Source: CBDDCQ01 sp965226285
Lineage (GTDB): Bacteria > Bacteroidota > Bacteroidia > Flavobacteriales > Ichthyobacteriaceae
Direction: 5' to 3'
Assembly (NCBI GenBank): GCA_965226285.1
Contig: CBDDCQ010000005.1
Location: 496,001-560,000, forward strand
Length of the DNA stretch: 64,000 bases
The position numbers and the translations under genes were made by a program. Within the stretch, counting starts at the first letter, position 1; each line of letters starts with the position of its first letter. A model generated the notes under the pieces. The model saw only the letters and a program-made list of their open reading frames with translations. It ran no database searches and had not been told where the DNA came from. Shown here piece by piece: positions 44,646-54,540 of this stretch.

Positions 44646-45425
44646 ATGAAAAAGTTATTTTATTTAGCACTTGTTTTACCTGTTGTTATACTGTTTTTAA
44701 ATTCTTGTAATAAAGATGACGACAGTAATAATAACGAAGACAAGAAATTAGAGTTAATAGGGAGTTATAATGCCAGCGAAGTAAATTTAGTAGGATCAGG
44801 AAATATTAGAATTCCTCTTAACGGAGTTACAGGAAGTGTGAGTTTAGCCCAGAAAAGTGGAGATGATTATACTTTGAAATTTAAGGAAGTAGTTTTGAAA
44901 CTCAATTCCACAACTATAAGTTTATCAACTGATGCAGATACTAGTTTCTCACTTATTGATGGTACAGAAAGTTACGAAATGAAAAGCCTTGAAGGTAATG
45001 CTACTGTAAAGTTTCCTCTTAACGCTACCATTCCAACTACTTCTTTAATAAAGGGTTGGCTTGCCGGTGAGTCTGTTCCGGGTATTGATAATATTAATAT
45101 TGTATTATCAGAAGTTGATTATAATTTTGTTATTTCTGATGTAAATGATGCTGTTGATTACAAGAGTAAAAAATATAAAGGAGTGGTTTATGAAGAAGAA
45201 AGTAAACCTACTTTAAAGTTAGGAATAAGTTTGAATTTAAGAATAAATAGAGCGTCTCTTAATTTAGATAAATTGGCAGAGGGGATTCAAAACCCTACAT
45301 TGAGAAATATAGTCAAAAAAAATAAAACAAACGCTGCGTTACAAGCATATTTTGAAAGTAAAATCAGTGCATTAGTTACGGAAAGTATAAAGAACTATAT
45401 TTTAGTTGCAAAATTTGTAAGATAA
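44646..45425 (+). CDS. Lipoprotein of unknown function, acidic export signal
   Basis: 259 residues. Lipoprotein signal (VVILFLNSCNKDDDSNNNED): the run of Asp/Asn after Cys resembles the lipoprotein export signal that sends Bacteroidota lipoproteins to the cell surface. The body is rich in beta strands with repeated LxLxS/T patterns (VKFPLNATIPTTSLIKGW), resembling calycin-like or DUF-type lipoproteins, but I do not recognise the family. It has its own promoter and terminator. Confidence 0.75.
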   Translation: MKKLFYLALVLPVVILFLNSCNKDDDSNNNEDKKLELIGSYNASEVNLVGSGNIRIPLNGVTGSVSLAQKSGDDYTLKFKEVVLKLNSTTISLSTDADTSFSLIDGTESYEMKSLEGNATVKFPLNATIPTTSLIKGWLAGESVPGIDNINIVLSEVDYNFVISDVNDAVDYKSKKYKGVVYEEESKPTLKLGISLNLRINRASLNLDKLAEGIQNPTLRNIVKKNKTNAALQAYFESKISALVTESIKNYILVAKFVR

Positions 45426-45450
45426 CTTTTTAATTTATTAATGAGCTATT

Positions 45451-45482
45451 AAAAAAAGTACTTATTTTTAGGTACTTTTTTT
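45451..45482 (+). terminator. Intrinsic terminator of the lipoprotein gene
   Basis: Stem AAAAAAAGTAC / GTACTTTTTTT with a 10-base loop and a T run, 26 bases after the stop at 45425. Confidence 0.8.
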
Positions 45483-45541
45483 AATATTGCAATTTTTAAA
45501 TTTAATGAAAAAATTACAATTACGCACTCTTTGGTAATGAA

Positions 45542-45573
45542 AAAAGACACTACCTTAAACGGTAGTGTCTTTT
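45542..45573. terminator. Bidirectional terminator
   Basis: Perfect 13-base stem AAAAGACACTACC / GGTAGTGTCTTTT with loop TTAAAC. It is flanked by A and T runs and overlaps the stop codon of the convergent dehydrogenase gene, so it can end transcripts from both sides. Confidence 0.85.
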
Positions 45574-48475
45574 ATTTTATGACTACTGTATTTAAAATGC
45601 TACTGGGGTGCATCACCTCTACTCTGGTACCATCGTATATTTGGTGTTTACAACTCGTACCAGAGGTACAGATAATATCGTGTTTAGATAGGTTTCTCAC
45701 TTTAGCAAAAATATCCTCTTCTCCTATTTTCATACTTAGGTCATAGTGTTCTTTTTCGTATCCAAATGAGCCAGCCATACCACAACATCCTGATGTAATA
45801 ATGCTCACTTTAAAATTTTTAGGGATATTGAGCATCATAAAGGCAGCTTCTATACCTACTAAAGATTTTTGATGACAGTGTCCGTGTATTTTAATATTTT
45901 TAGTTTCATTAGTAAAATGATGAGTAGTAATGCGATTTTGAGTAAATTCTCTGTGGATAAATTCCTCAATGGTAAGGGTGTATTTAGCTACTTTAATGGC
46001 ATTGTCTCTATGGTTTGCTAAGCGCAAATACTCATCTCTAAAGGAGAGTATAGAAGAGGGTTCTAAGCCTATCAGGGGAGCATCTTTGGAAATTAAATCT
46101 TTAAATATATCGATATTAATGTTGGCAATTCTTTTAGCTTGTTTTAAAAATCCTTTTGAGATATATGCCCTACCACTTTCAGGGTGTTTGAGTATCTTTA
46201 CTCCATAGCCTAATGCATTGAGTAGTTCTATGGTATCGGTGCCGATACGGGGGTCATAATAATTTGTAAATTCATCACAAAATAGATACACAAATCTTTC
46301 TTTGAGCTGATTTTGTTTGCTTTTATATCTCTTCTGATATATTTTCCATAGGGTTTGTTTTGCTAGTTTAGGTAATTGTCTTTCTATGGCAATTCCCATT
46401 ATTTTTTTATTTAGCGTAGTATTAAGCAAAAAATTACTCAAATTAGGAAATAAACTTGCAAATTGATTAAACTTAGAACTATTGGCAAATAATGTATTTC
46501 TGAATGTAAAGCCATTTTTGAGTTGGTATTGGTATAAAAACTCTGATTTTAAAATAGATATATCTACATTACTTGGGCATTCGCTGGAGCAAGCTTTACA
46601 ACTTAAACACAGGTCAAAAACCTCTTTGAGTTCTTTATGGTCGAACTTATTATCTTTAGGGCTATTTGTCAAAAATTCTCTTAGGGCGTTGGCTCGGGCT
46701 CTGGTAGTATCTTTTTCGTCTTTAGTAGCTCTATAACTTGGGCACATAGTGCCTAGAGCTTCATAGGGTTTTCTACAATCTCCTGACCCGTTGCATTTTT
46801 CAGTTAATCGCAATATACCCTTTTGGTCTGAAAAATTATAAAAAGTTTCAATATTTGGTTCTTCTCTATCGGGTTGATAACGAAGATTCTCTTGCATATT
46901 AGGAGCCTCTATAATTTTTCCTTTGTTAAAAATATGATGGGGGTCAAAAGTATTTTTGAGTTCTTTGAGGTATTCATATATGTTGTTTCCTAGCATTAGA
47001 GGAATAAATTCTGAGCGTACGATACCATCACCGTGTTCGCCACTGAAAGAACCTCTATATTTTTTTACTAAATGAGCTACATCTTTAGTTATCTTTTTAA
47101 ATAGGGTTATGTCTTCTTTTTTCTTTAGGTTGAGTATGGGGCGCAGATGAAGTTCTCCTGCTCCAGCATGTGCATAGTAGATACAGTCTTGCCCATAATA
47201 TTTCATAATTTGAGTAAACTCATTGATGTAATTAGGTAAATCTTCTACCGTTACGGCAGTATCTTCTATACAGGCAACAGCTTTTTTATCTCCTATCATA
47301 TTTCCCAATAGTCCTAGTCCTGCCTTTCTCAAATCAAAGGCTTTTTTAATGTCTCCTTTTTTGAGTTTAGAGTGTTTGTATCCGAATCTGTTTTGTTTTA
47401 AATCTTCTATAAGTTTATCAGCTAATACTTCAGATTTTTTTATGTCATTAGAACGAACTTCTAACATTAAAACTGCTTTGGGATCTCCCTGTATAAAGAA
47501 TCGATTCTTTACTTGTTCCTTATTGTTTTTGGTACAGTCTAAGATAGTTTTATCCATCAATTCGCAGGTATATAAATTGTGTTTCATAGCTGTTTTTACG
47601 GCTTCTAAACTCTCTTGCAAACTCTTAAATTGGGAAATAACCATTATATTTTCACTAGGAGGCAAATTATCTAATTGTAAGGTAATTTCAGTAAAAAAAG
47701 CAAGTGTACCTTCACTTCCGCATAATAAGTTACAAAGGTTAATGTTTTTTTTACCATTAAATACATTACTCTCAGAAAGTATGTCTATGGCATATCCTGT
47801 ATTGCGACGGTGAATTTCACTTTTGGGAAAATTATTTTTTATGATATTCCTAAACTTTTTTTTATGTAATCCTGAAAATATTTTTTTGTATATACTATTT
47901 TCTAAGTTGTTTCCCTTTGTTTTTTTGTGGAATTCATGGGGAGAAATAGCTTTAAATATAACCTTGCTATTGTCACTTAAAATAGCTTTAATTTCAAGTG
48001 TTTTGTCTCGCGTAATACCGTATTGTATAGAGGTAGTTCCAGAGGAGTTATTCCCTACCATTCCGCCTATCATACATCTATTACTTGTAGAGGTATTGGG
48101 TCCAAAGAACAAACCATAAGGTGTCAAATAGCGGTTTAAATCATCTCTTATAATCCCAGGTTGTACTGTTATAGTTTTGTGTTTTTCATTTAGGGCAATA
48201 ATTTTTGTAAAATGTTTAGATATATCTACTACTATGCCTTCACCTACACATTGTCCTGCTAAAGAAGTTCCTGCTGTTCTGGGGATAAGCGTAGTTTTGT
48301 TTTTTGTGGCAAAACTTATTAATTTTTTAATATCTCTTTCATTTTTGGGATAGGCAATGGCAAGAGGTATTTTTCTATAAACGGAAGCATCTGTAGCATA
48401 GATACATTTATGTAAATTGTCAAAAAATAATTCACCCGATAGATCTTGGGCTAACTCTTTGAGTAAGTTTTCCAC
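45572..48475 (-). CDS. FAD- and Fe-S-binding dehydrogenase, YdiJ/GlcD-GlpC fusion
   Basis: 967 residues. N-terminal FAD-binding PCMH domain (IPRTAGTSLAGQCVGEGIVVD; MIGGMVGNNSSGTTSIQYG), the FAD-linked oxidase C domain with GEHGDGIVRSEF, then a ferredoxin-like region with two 4Fe-4S motifs (CNGSGDCRK..., FDLCLSCKACSSECPSNVD) and a cysteine-rich CCG domain (HGHCHQKS, TSGCCGMAGSFGYE). This fusion oxidises D-2-hydroxyacids such as D-lactate or D-2-hydroxyglutarate. The substrate is not settled. It is two bases from the DUF2797 gene upstream. Confidence 0.92.
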   Translation of the reverse strand: MENLLKELAQDLSGELFFDNLHKCIYATDASVYRKIPLAIAYPKNERDIKKLISFATKNKTTLIPRTAGTSLAGQCVGEGIVVDISKHFTKIIALNEKHKTITVQPGIIRDDLNRYLTPYGLFFGPNTSTSNRCMIGGMVGNNSSGTTSIQYGITRDKTLEIKAILSDNSKVIFKAISPHEFHKKTKGNNLENSIYKKIFSGLHKKKFRNIIKNNFPKSEIHRRNTGYAIDILSESNVFNGKKNINLCNLLCGSEGTLAFFTEITLQLDNLPPSENIMVISQFKSLQESLEAVKTAMKHNLYTCELMDKTILDCTKNNKEQVKNRFFIQGDPKAVLMLEVRSNDIKKSEVLADKLIEDLKQNRFGYKHSKLKKGDIKKAFDLRKAGLGLLGNMIGDKKAVACIEDTAVTVEDLPNYINEFTQIMKYYGQDCIYYAHAGAGELHLRPILNLKKKEDITLFKKITKDVAHLVKKYRGSFSGEHGDGIVRSEFIPLMLGNNIYEYLKELKNTFDPHHIFNKGKIIEAPNMQENLRYQPDREEPNIETFYNFSDQKGILRLTEKCNGSGDCRKPYEALGTMCPSYRATKDEKDTTRARANALREFLTNSPKDNKFDHKELKEVFDLCLSCKACSSECPSNVDISILKSEFLYQYQLKNGFTFRNTLFANSSKFNQFASLFPNLSNFLLNTTLNKKIMGIAIERQLPKLAKQTLWKIYQKRYKSKQNQLKERFVYLFCDEFTNYYDPRIGTDTIELLNALGYGVKILKHPESGRAYISKGFLKQAKRIANINIDIFKDLISKDAPLIGLEPSSILSFRDEYLRLANHRDNAIKVAKYTLTIEEFIHREFTQNRITTHHFTNETKNIKIHGHCHQKSLVGIEAAFMMLNIPKNFKVSIITSGCCGMAGSFGYEKEHYDLSMKIGEEDIFAKVRNLSKHDIICTSGTSCKHQIYDGTRVEVMHPSSILNTVVIK

Positions 48476-48476
48476 T

Positions 48477-49289
48477 TTAATTTATTTTCTTTCTCGATAG
48501 TGTCATATTTATGAGAGCTCCTGCATGAGTTCTTACATTGAGTACTCCACCACATTCAAAGATGAGATATTGTCCTTTTATTCCTTTGAGTATTCCCTCA
48601 AATTTTGGATCTTTTTCTAAGTTTATACTATTTATGTTTTCAGGGTATTTTTCTACTGGATATTTTATTTGATATACATGGTCATTGTTTATGAAATACT
48701 CTTGAAGTTCGCTAGTGAGTAGTTTAAATAATTTCTTTTTTTCACTAACTATATTTATATTTTTATACTCGTTTTTAAGCATCTTCTTCCAACTAGTTTT
48801 ATCAGAAAAATAATCTTTAAGATGAACTTCCATAATTCCGGCCAAATATCTATTTGGCATTTCAGCTACCACAATAGCTTCATTAGCACCTTGGTCTATC
48901 CATCTGTGTAGCATTTGTATCTTGCGAGTAACCCCTACTTTTAAATGGCTGGAGTTAGCTAAATATACAATATGAGGCTGTAGCTCTAATTTTTTTTCCC
49001 ATTCCAAATCACGAGATTCTATCCCTAGATGAGCTTTACTCAATTCCGGTTTTAATATATTTTCATTGGTGCTTGGCGATATCCAAAAGCAGTTATAGCA
49101 ATGTCCCATACGGTAAATTTTTTTCACTTTTTCACAGCAAAAAAGGCATCTATTTGCTATTTTTTCAATACAGATAACTTTACTTATATGTTGATTCAGG
49201 TTAATAAAGTGATTATCAGATTTTATGTAGTATTGTACAGGATTCTCATAATCTGATTTCATTTTTTTTATCCAAATGCAGTGTACCAT
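48477..49289 (-). CDS. DUF2797 family protein
   Basis: 270 residues. The Cys motif CLFCCEKVKKIYRMGHCYNCF forms a zinc-knuckle-like element, followed by a GIY-YIG-like strand pattern (HIVYLANSSHLKVGVTR) and RWIDQGANEA, the hallmarks of DUF2797. Function unknown; the fold resembles GIY-YIG nucleases. I keep the longer start at 49289, because homologues start a little before the NPVQYY segment. Two bases from the dehydrogenase gene. Confidence 0.8.
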   Translation of the reverse strand: MVHCIWIKKMKSDYENPVQYYIKSDNHFINLNQHISKVICIEKIANRCLFCCEKVKKIYRMGHCYNCFWISPSTNENILKPELSKAHLGIESRDLEWEKKLELQPHIVYLANSSHLKVGVTRKIQMLHRWIDQGANEAIVVAEMPNRYLAGIMEVHLKDYFSDKTSWKKMLKNEYKNINIVSEKKKLFKLLTSELQEYFINNDHVYQIKYPVEKYPENINSINLEKDPKFEGILKGIKGQYLIFECGGVLNVRTHAGALINMTLSRKKIN

Positions 49290-49349
49290 ACTTTGTTTGA
49301 GGTATAATTAAATTAATGGCTAAAGTATAAATAAATTGAATAAAATCAG

Positions 49350-49357
49350 TAATTTTG
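49350..49357 (+). promoter_or_regulatory. Possible -7 box for lptD
   Basis: TAATTTTG fits TAnnTTTG and lies 16 bases before the ATG at 49373. No matching -33 element. Confidence 0.35.
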
Positions 49358-49372
49358 TAAACCATTATTTTA

Positions 49373-52027
49373 ATGAATTTTATTAAGTTGTTGAATAGTA
49401 TAATTAGAATTTCTTTTATATTGCTTTTTTATACGCATTTACTCAGTGCTCAAAGTATAAATCCTTTGGATGTAAAGGAAAAAACAGATTCCATAAACAA
49501 TTCTACGAAGGTAGATACTCTGTCCGTAAAAAAGAAAGAATTTTTAGAGGGAAATGTAGATTATAAAGCAGATAATTCTACTATTTCAAATATGTTACAA
49601 AGAAAGGTATATCTCTATGATAAAGCTGAAGTAAATTATTTGGATATAAATTTAAAAGCCGGTTATATAGAAATAGATTGGAAGACTAATACAGTATATG
49701 CTACGGGGGTCAAAGATAACAAAACTAATAAAATTAATCAAAAACCAGTATTCAAACAAGGAAGAAAGGTCTATAATTTGGATACAATTACCTATAATTT
49801 TAAAACTCAAAAAGGAATTATTAAAAGTGCCAGAACAGAGGAGAAAGACGGTTTTATACAAGGTAAAACGATAAAGAAAGAGGGGAAAAATGTGTTATTT
49901 ATAAAAGATGGATATTACACTACAGATAAAAATGAAAACCCAGATTATTATATCAGTGCTGATAAAATAAAAATTATAAACGGAGAGCGGATTATTACTA
50001 GTGTAGCACAAATGTATATAGCTGATGTGCCTACTCCATTGCTTTCACCTTATGGTTTTTTCCCCATGACTACCAGACGAAGCTCTGGAATTATGATTCC
50101 TACTTGGAGTGAGAGTTACGATCAAGGTTTTTCTTTGCAGAATGGAGGTTTCTACTTGGCGATAAATGAATATATTGATTTGACTACTAGAGGAGATATA
50201 TATACCAAAGGTGGGTGGGCTTTGAGTATGGAATCTACTTATACTAGAAAATATAGTTTCTCAGGTAATTTGGCATATAGTTTTGAAAAGGTAATATATG
50301 GAGAAAAAGGAAGACCTGATTATAAAAAATCAAAGGTATATAGAATTTCTTGGAGTCATAGGCAAGATCCTAAAGCAAACCCTTATCTAAATTTTTCAGC
50401 TAATGTAAATTTAGGAAGTAGCCAATATTATAGACAATCATTTAGTGAACTGGCTACAGATAATTTTTTGAATAACAATATGTCGTCTTCTGTATCTATT
50501 ACTAAAACTTTTGAGGATTTGCCCTTTAGAATATCTATGAATTTGAATCACTCTCAGAATATGAATACTGGCGATGTAGATATGACATTGCCATCACTTA
50601 CCATAAATGCCGATAGGTGGTATCCTTTTGCTCCTAAAGGACTTAAAGAAAATTGGATTCAAAAAATAGGTATAGATTGGGATTTGTCAGCAGAAAATAG
50701 GTTAAATACAAAAGATTCATTACTTTTTACTTCTGAGATGTTTAAAGATGCTAAAAATGGAATAAAACAAAGCCTAAGAACCAGTACTTCGTTAAAGATA
50801 TTTAAGTATTTAAACTTTTCAGCATCGGTTAATTACAATGAAAGATGGTATTTTAAGACCAATAGAAAATATTGGGGTAAAGATCCAGAGGATACCGAAG
50901 AATCAGATGTTGAAAAGGTAGTAACAGAACAGGTAAATGGCTTTGCCAGTAATAGAGATTTTTCTATGTCTGGTGGACTAAATACAGTTATCTATGGGAT
51001 GTTTAATTTTGGCAAGGAATCTTATATACAAGCGGTTCGACATGTAGTATCTCCTTCGGTTTCATATAGCTATCGACCGGATTTTTCTACGGATTTTTGG
51101 GGCTTTTATGATAAATATTACGAACCTATGGTCAAAGATCCACTCAAAGCTATTCAGGTGCGTATGGCAAGAAAATATTCCAGATTTGAAAATACGGTGT
51201 ATGGAGGACCGTCATCGGGCTTGCAAAGTAGCTTGAGTTTTGGTCTAGGAAATTCCTTAGAAGCTAAAGTTAGGGCAAAAAAAGATACCGTTATTACTTC
51301 AAAAAAGATTCCTATCTTGCAGAGTTTGAATATAAATACTTCTTATAATATGGCGGCAGAGGAGTTCAAATGGTCTGATGTGTCGGTGGCGGGAAGTACA
51401 ATGCTTCTAAATAAAATAAATCTTAACTTTAGAGCTACTTATTCACCTTATATGCTCGATGAAAAAAATCAAAGAGTAGATAAACTATTGATAGAAAATG
51501 GAGGTTTTTTGAGAATGACTAATGCTGGTTTTGGATTTAGTCTCCCTATAAGTAGTGCAATCTTTACCCCTGAGATTAAGCCTAAAAGTAATATTCCTTT
51601 CAAAAAAGGTTCAGTACCCCTAAAGCCAAATCTGAAGAACCAAAAATCTAAACCAAAACGTAAGTCTATTCAAAAATCAAAGAGTAGTTACCCCAAGGTA
51701 TCTTTTCCATGGAATCTGAATTTAAACTACTCTTGGAATTATAGTAAACATGGAGATGAATCTAATATTAGTCAAACACTTGGCTTTACTGGTGGGTTTT
51801 CTATCAATAGAACTTGGAAGTTTACTTTTTCATCAGGTTATGATTTCAAAAATGATGATTTTTCCTATACTAATATTGGTGTACAAAGAGATTTGAATAG
51901 TTGGGTGATGAGATTCAACTGGTCTCCTATAGGCAGAGTTTTTTATAGGTTTTTTATAGGTATCAAGGCACCTGTACTTCAAGATGTAAAATGGGAGAAG
52001 AGCCGGCCCAGAAGCTATAGATATTAG
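49373..52027 (+). CDS. lptD: LPS-assembly protein LptD homologue
   Basis: 884 residues. Signal peptide (FILLFYTHLLSAQ|SINP), then a periplasmic OstA/LptA-like beta-jellyroll (about 60-200: KVYLYDKAEVNYLDINLKAG, VYNLDTITYNFKTQKGIIKS), and an outer-membrane barrel rich in alternating aromatic strands. MTTRRSSGIMIPTWSESYDQGF marks the start of the barrel. It inserts lipopolysaccharide into the outer leaflet. A flavobacterial version with low identity to the E. coli protein. Its neighbour waaA also serves LPS. Confidence 0.88.
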   Translation: MNFIKLLNSIIRISFILLFYTHLLSAQSINPLDVKEKTDSINNSTKVDTLSVKKKEFLEGNVDYKADNSTISNMLQRKVYLYDKAEVNYLDINLKAGYIEIDWKTNTVYATGVKDNKTNKINQKPVFKQGRKVYNLDTITYNFKTQKGIIKSARTEEKDGFIQGKTIKKEGKNVLFIKDGYYTTDKNENPDYYISADKIKIINGERIITSVAQMYIADVPTPLLSPYGFFPMTTRRSSGIMIPTWSESYDQGFSLQNGGFYLAINEYIDLTTRGDIYTKGGWALSMESTYTRKYSFSGNLAYSFEKVIYGEKGRPDYKKSKVYRISWSHRQDPKANPYLNFSANVNLGSSQYYRQSFSELATDNFLNNNMSSSVSITKTFEDLPFRISMNLNHSQNMNTGDVDMTLPSLTINADRWYPFAPKGLKENWIQKIGIDWDLSAENRLNTKDSLLFTSEMFKDAKNGIKQSLRTSTSLKIFKYLNFSASVNYNERWYFKTNRKYWGKDPEDTEESDVEKVVTEQVNGFASNRDFSMSGGLNTVIYGMFNFGKESYIQAVRHVVSPSVSYSYRPDFSTDFWGFYDKYYEPMVKDPLKAIQVRMARKYSRFENTVYGGPSSGLQSSLSFGLGNSLEAKVRAKKDTVITSKKIPILQSLNINTSYNMAAEEFKWSDVSVAGSTMLLNKINLNFRATYSPYMLDEKNQRVDKLLIENGGFLRMTNAGFGFSLPISSAIFTPEIKPKSNIPFKKGSVPLKPNLKNQKSKPKRKSIQKSKSSYPKVSFPWNLNLNYSWNYSKHGDESNISQTLGFTGGFSINRTWKFTFSSGYDFKNDDFSYTNIGVQRDLNSWVMRFNWSPIGRVFYRFFIGIKAPVLQDVKWEKSRPRSYRY

Positions 52028-52090
52028 CAAACTTTTTAGTTATGTTTTACAAGATCTTTATTTAATATACAATAAATCTGATAAAATATA

Positions 52091-54532
52091 TTAATTATCA
52101 TCTACATTTATAGATATTCGTATGTTTTTATAATCAGAGGTCAAAAAATTATTTAGGATATGGCTAATTGTATTTTTGGTTTGTAATAGAGATTTATCAT
52201 ATGGAATTTTTATCATAATGTTTTTGATATACTTATTTTTAATTCGTGGAATAGGGTTAAATTCTGGACCTAATACATAGGTATTGAATATAGATTTGAG
52301 TTGCTCAGATAGTAGATTTGATCCAATATTGAGGTGGTTTTTATCTTTGTGTTTTAGGCTAATTTTGATGATTTTATAAAATGGTGGATAGCAATATTGT
52401 TTTCTCTCGTATAGTTGCTGGGTATACATAGCATGATAGTTAGCATTAGATACTTGTTGTAGTATAGTATGTAGTGGGTCAAAACTCTGAATAAGTACTT
52501 TTCCTCTTTGATGTTTTCTACCTGCTCTACCTGCTACTTGTGTCATCAGTTGGAAAGCTTTTTCAAAGGCTCTAAAGTCTGGCAAATTGAGCATATTATC
52601 AGCATTTAGAATTCCTACTAAACTTACATTTTCAAAGTCTAACCCTTTGGTTATCATTTGAGTACCCACTATTATATCTATTTTTTTATTTTCAAAATCG
52701 TCTATAATGTTTTGGTAAGCATTCTTTTTGGAAGTAGTGTCTAAATCCATTCTTTGAGTAGTAGCTTTGGGAAATAGTTTTTTGAGTTCTTGTTCTATTT
52801 GCTGTGTTCCCAATCCTTTGGTGTAGAGTTCATAACTTCCACATGCACTGCATTTTGAGGGTTGATCTATGGAAAAACCGCAGTAATGGCATCGCATAGT
52901 ATGGGTGTATTTGTGGTAGGTAAGTTTTACATCACAATGTTTGCACTCCCATACATTTGCACAGGTATAGCATTGCATTACGGGCGCAAATCCTCTACGA
53001 TTTTGAAAAAGTATGACTTGTTTTTTTTGGTATAAGGTATCCTTAATTTCCGTTATCATTTGGGTAGAGAAGTGTCCTTGAATGGTTTTTTGGATGGTTT
53101 GGGTTTTGATATCTATTAATTCTATGTGTGGCATCTGCATATTACCAAAGCGGTGGGTGAGTTCTACGAGCTTATATTTTCCTTTTTGGGTGTTGTAGTA
53201 ACTCTCTAATGATGGAGTAGCAGATCCTAGTAAAATATGGGCGTTATGAATTTTACCTAGTACCATAGCAGTATCTCTACCGTGGTATCTTGGGGCAGGA
53301 TCTTGTTGCTTAAACGAGGTTTCGTGTTCCTCGTCTATAATGATGAGTTTGAGATGAGTAAAAGGTAAAAATATGGCTGAACGTGTACCTAATATCACTT
53401 TGTATTTTCCCGACGCTATATGGTTCCAAATTTCTACTTTTTCGTTGTCATTGTATTTGGAATGATATACGCCTATTTGGTCTCCAAAGTGTTGAGAAAG
53501 CCTACTGATGATTTGAGTAGTGAGTGCAATTTCAGGTAGTAGGTATAGACTTTGCTGTCCTTTTTCTAAGGCTTGTTGTATAAGGTTGATATAGATTTCT
53601 GTTTTACCCGATGAAGTAACTCCATGTAGTAGTACAGGTTTGTTTTTTTCAAAAGCATTTTGGATTTGTTCAAGGGCTTTTTGTTGATTTTCGTTTAGAT
53701 TTTTAGGTTTTAGGGTTTTATGATGAGAAGTTTGAATTCTATCGGTTTGAATATCGTATATTTCAATGAGGCTTTTGTTGGTAAGCCCTTTGAGAACAGC
53801 TTTTGATTTTTGGGTATTTCTTAGTAGGTCTTTTACTTTTAGTTTTTTGTAATTGGCGTAGATGCCCATGAATTGTAAAAATAGTTCTCTCTGCTTGGGG
53901 CAGCAGCTTAGTTGTTCTAATTTTTCTTTGAATAGTGGTTTGTTATTTTTTATGGATGGATGTAGGCGTACATATTCTTCCAGTTTGGGTTTGTATTTTT
54001 GGTATAGATTTTCTTCTGTGATAATGATACCTTTATTTACAAGGGTTTTGAGCAGAGGGAATATATTTCTTTTATCTACTATCTTGCTTACCTCTTGTAC
54101 TGATAGGGACTCTTTGATATCTAAGGATTCGTATATGAGGTGTTCATTTTCAGATAGTGTGAGCGAATCTATATTTTGGTCTTCGTTTTTGAGTATTTGA
54201 GTTTCGCTTTGCAGTTTTAGGGCAGACGGTAATGCTGTATTAAATACTTCTCCCAGATGGCATATATAGTAGGTGGCTATCCATTTCCATAGTTTCACTT
54301 GGTTATGGTCTATTATGGGAATTTCATCTAATATGTTTATAATTTCTTTAGTTTTATAGTCTGGTATGGTATGGTGTATATTTTCTACCAAAGCAGTATA
54401 GAATTTGGTTTTGCCAAATTGTACAATAACTCGCATACCTACTTTTAAGTTTTTAATTTGACTTTTGGTCACTTCGTAAACATATAGATGACTTATAGGG
54501 AGAGGCAATATTACATTGGCATACGTTTTCAA
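52091..54532 (-). CDS. priA: Primosomal replication restart helicase PriA
   Basis: 813 residues. N-terminal DNA-binding domain (NVILPLPISHLYVYEV), helicase Walker A HGVTSSGKTEIY, Walker B IIIDEEHETSFKQQDPAPRY, motif III LLGSATPSLESYY. The zinc-binding Cys cluster (CYTCANVWECKHCDVKLTYH; MRCHYCGFSIDQPSKCSACGS) follows, then motif V/VI region VGTQMITKGLDFENVSLVG and QVAGRAGRKHQRGKVLIQ. Restarts stalled replication forks. Eight bases separate it from the upstream RNA methyltransferase gene. Confidence 0.96.
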   Translation of the reverse strand: MKTYANVILPLPISHLYVYEVTKSQIKNLKVGMRVIVQFGKTKFYTALVENIHHTIPDYKTKEIINILDEIPIIDHNQVKLWKWIATYYICHLGEVFNTALPSALKLQSETQILKNEDQNIDSLTLSENEHLIYESLDIKESLSVQEVSKIVDKRNIFPLLKTLVNKGIIITEENLYQKYKPKLEEYVRLHPSIKNNKPLFKEKLEQLSCCPKQRELFLQFMGIYANYKKLKVKDLLRNTQKSKAVLKGLTNKSLIEIYDIQTDRIQTSHHKTLKPKNLNENQQKALEQIQNAFEKNKPVLLHGVTSSGKTEIYINLIQQALEKGQQSLYLLPEIALTTQIISRLSQHFGDQIGVYHSKYNDNEKVEIWNHIASGKYKVILGTRSAIFLPFTHLKLIIIDEEHETSFKQQDPAPRYHGRDTAMVLGKIHNAHILLGSATPSLESYYNTQKGKYKLVELTHRFGNMQMPHIELIDIKTQTIQKTIQGHFSTQMITEIKDTLYQKKQVILFQNRRGFAPVMQCYTCANVWECKHCDVKLTYHKYTHTMRCHYCGFSIDQPSKCSACGSYELYTKGLGTQQIEQELKKLFPKATTQRMDLDTTSKKNAYQNIIDDFENKKIDIIVGTQMITKGLDFENVSLVGILNADNMLNLPDFRAFEKAFQLMTQVAGRAGRKHQRGKVLIQSFDPLHTILQQVSNANYHAMYTQQLYERKQYCYPPFYKIIKISLKHKDKNHLNIGSNLLSEQLKSIFNTYVLGPEFNPIPRIKNKYIKNIMIKIPYDKSLLQTKNTISHILNNFLTSDYKNIRISINVDDN

Positions 54533-54540
54533 AGGGAAAG

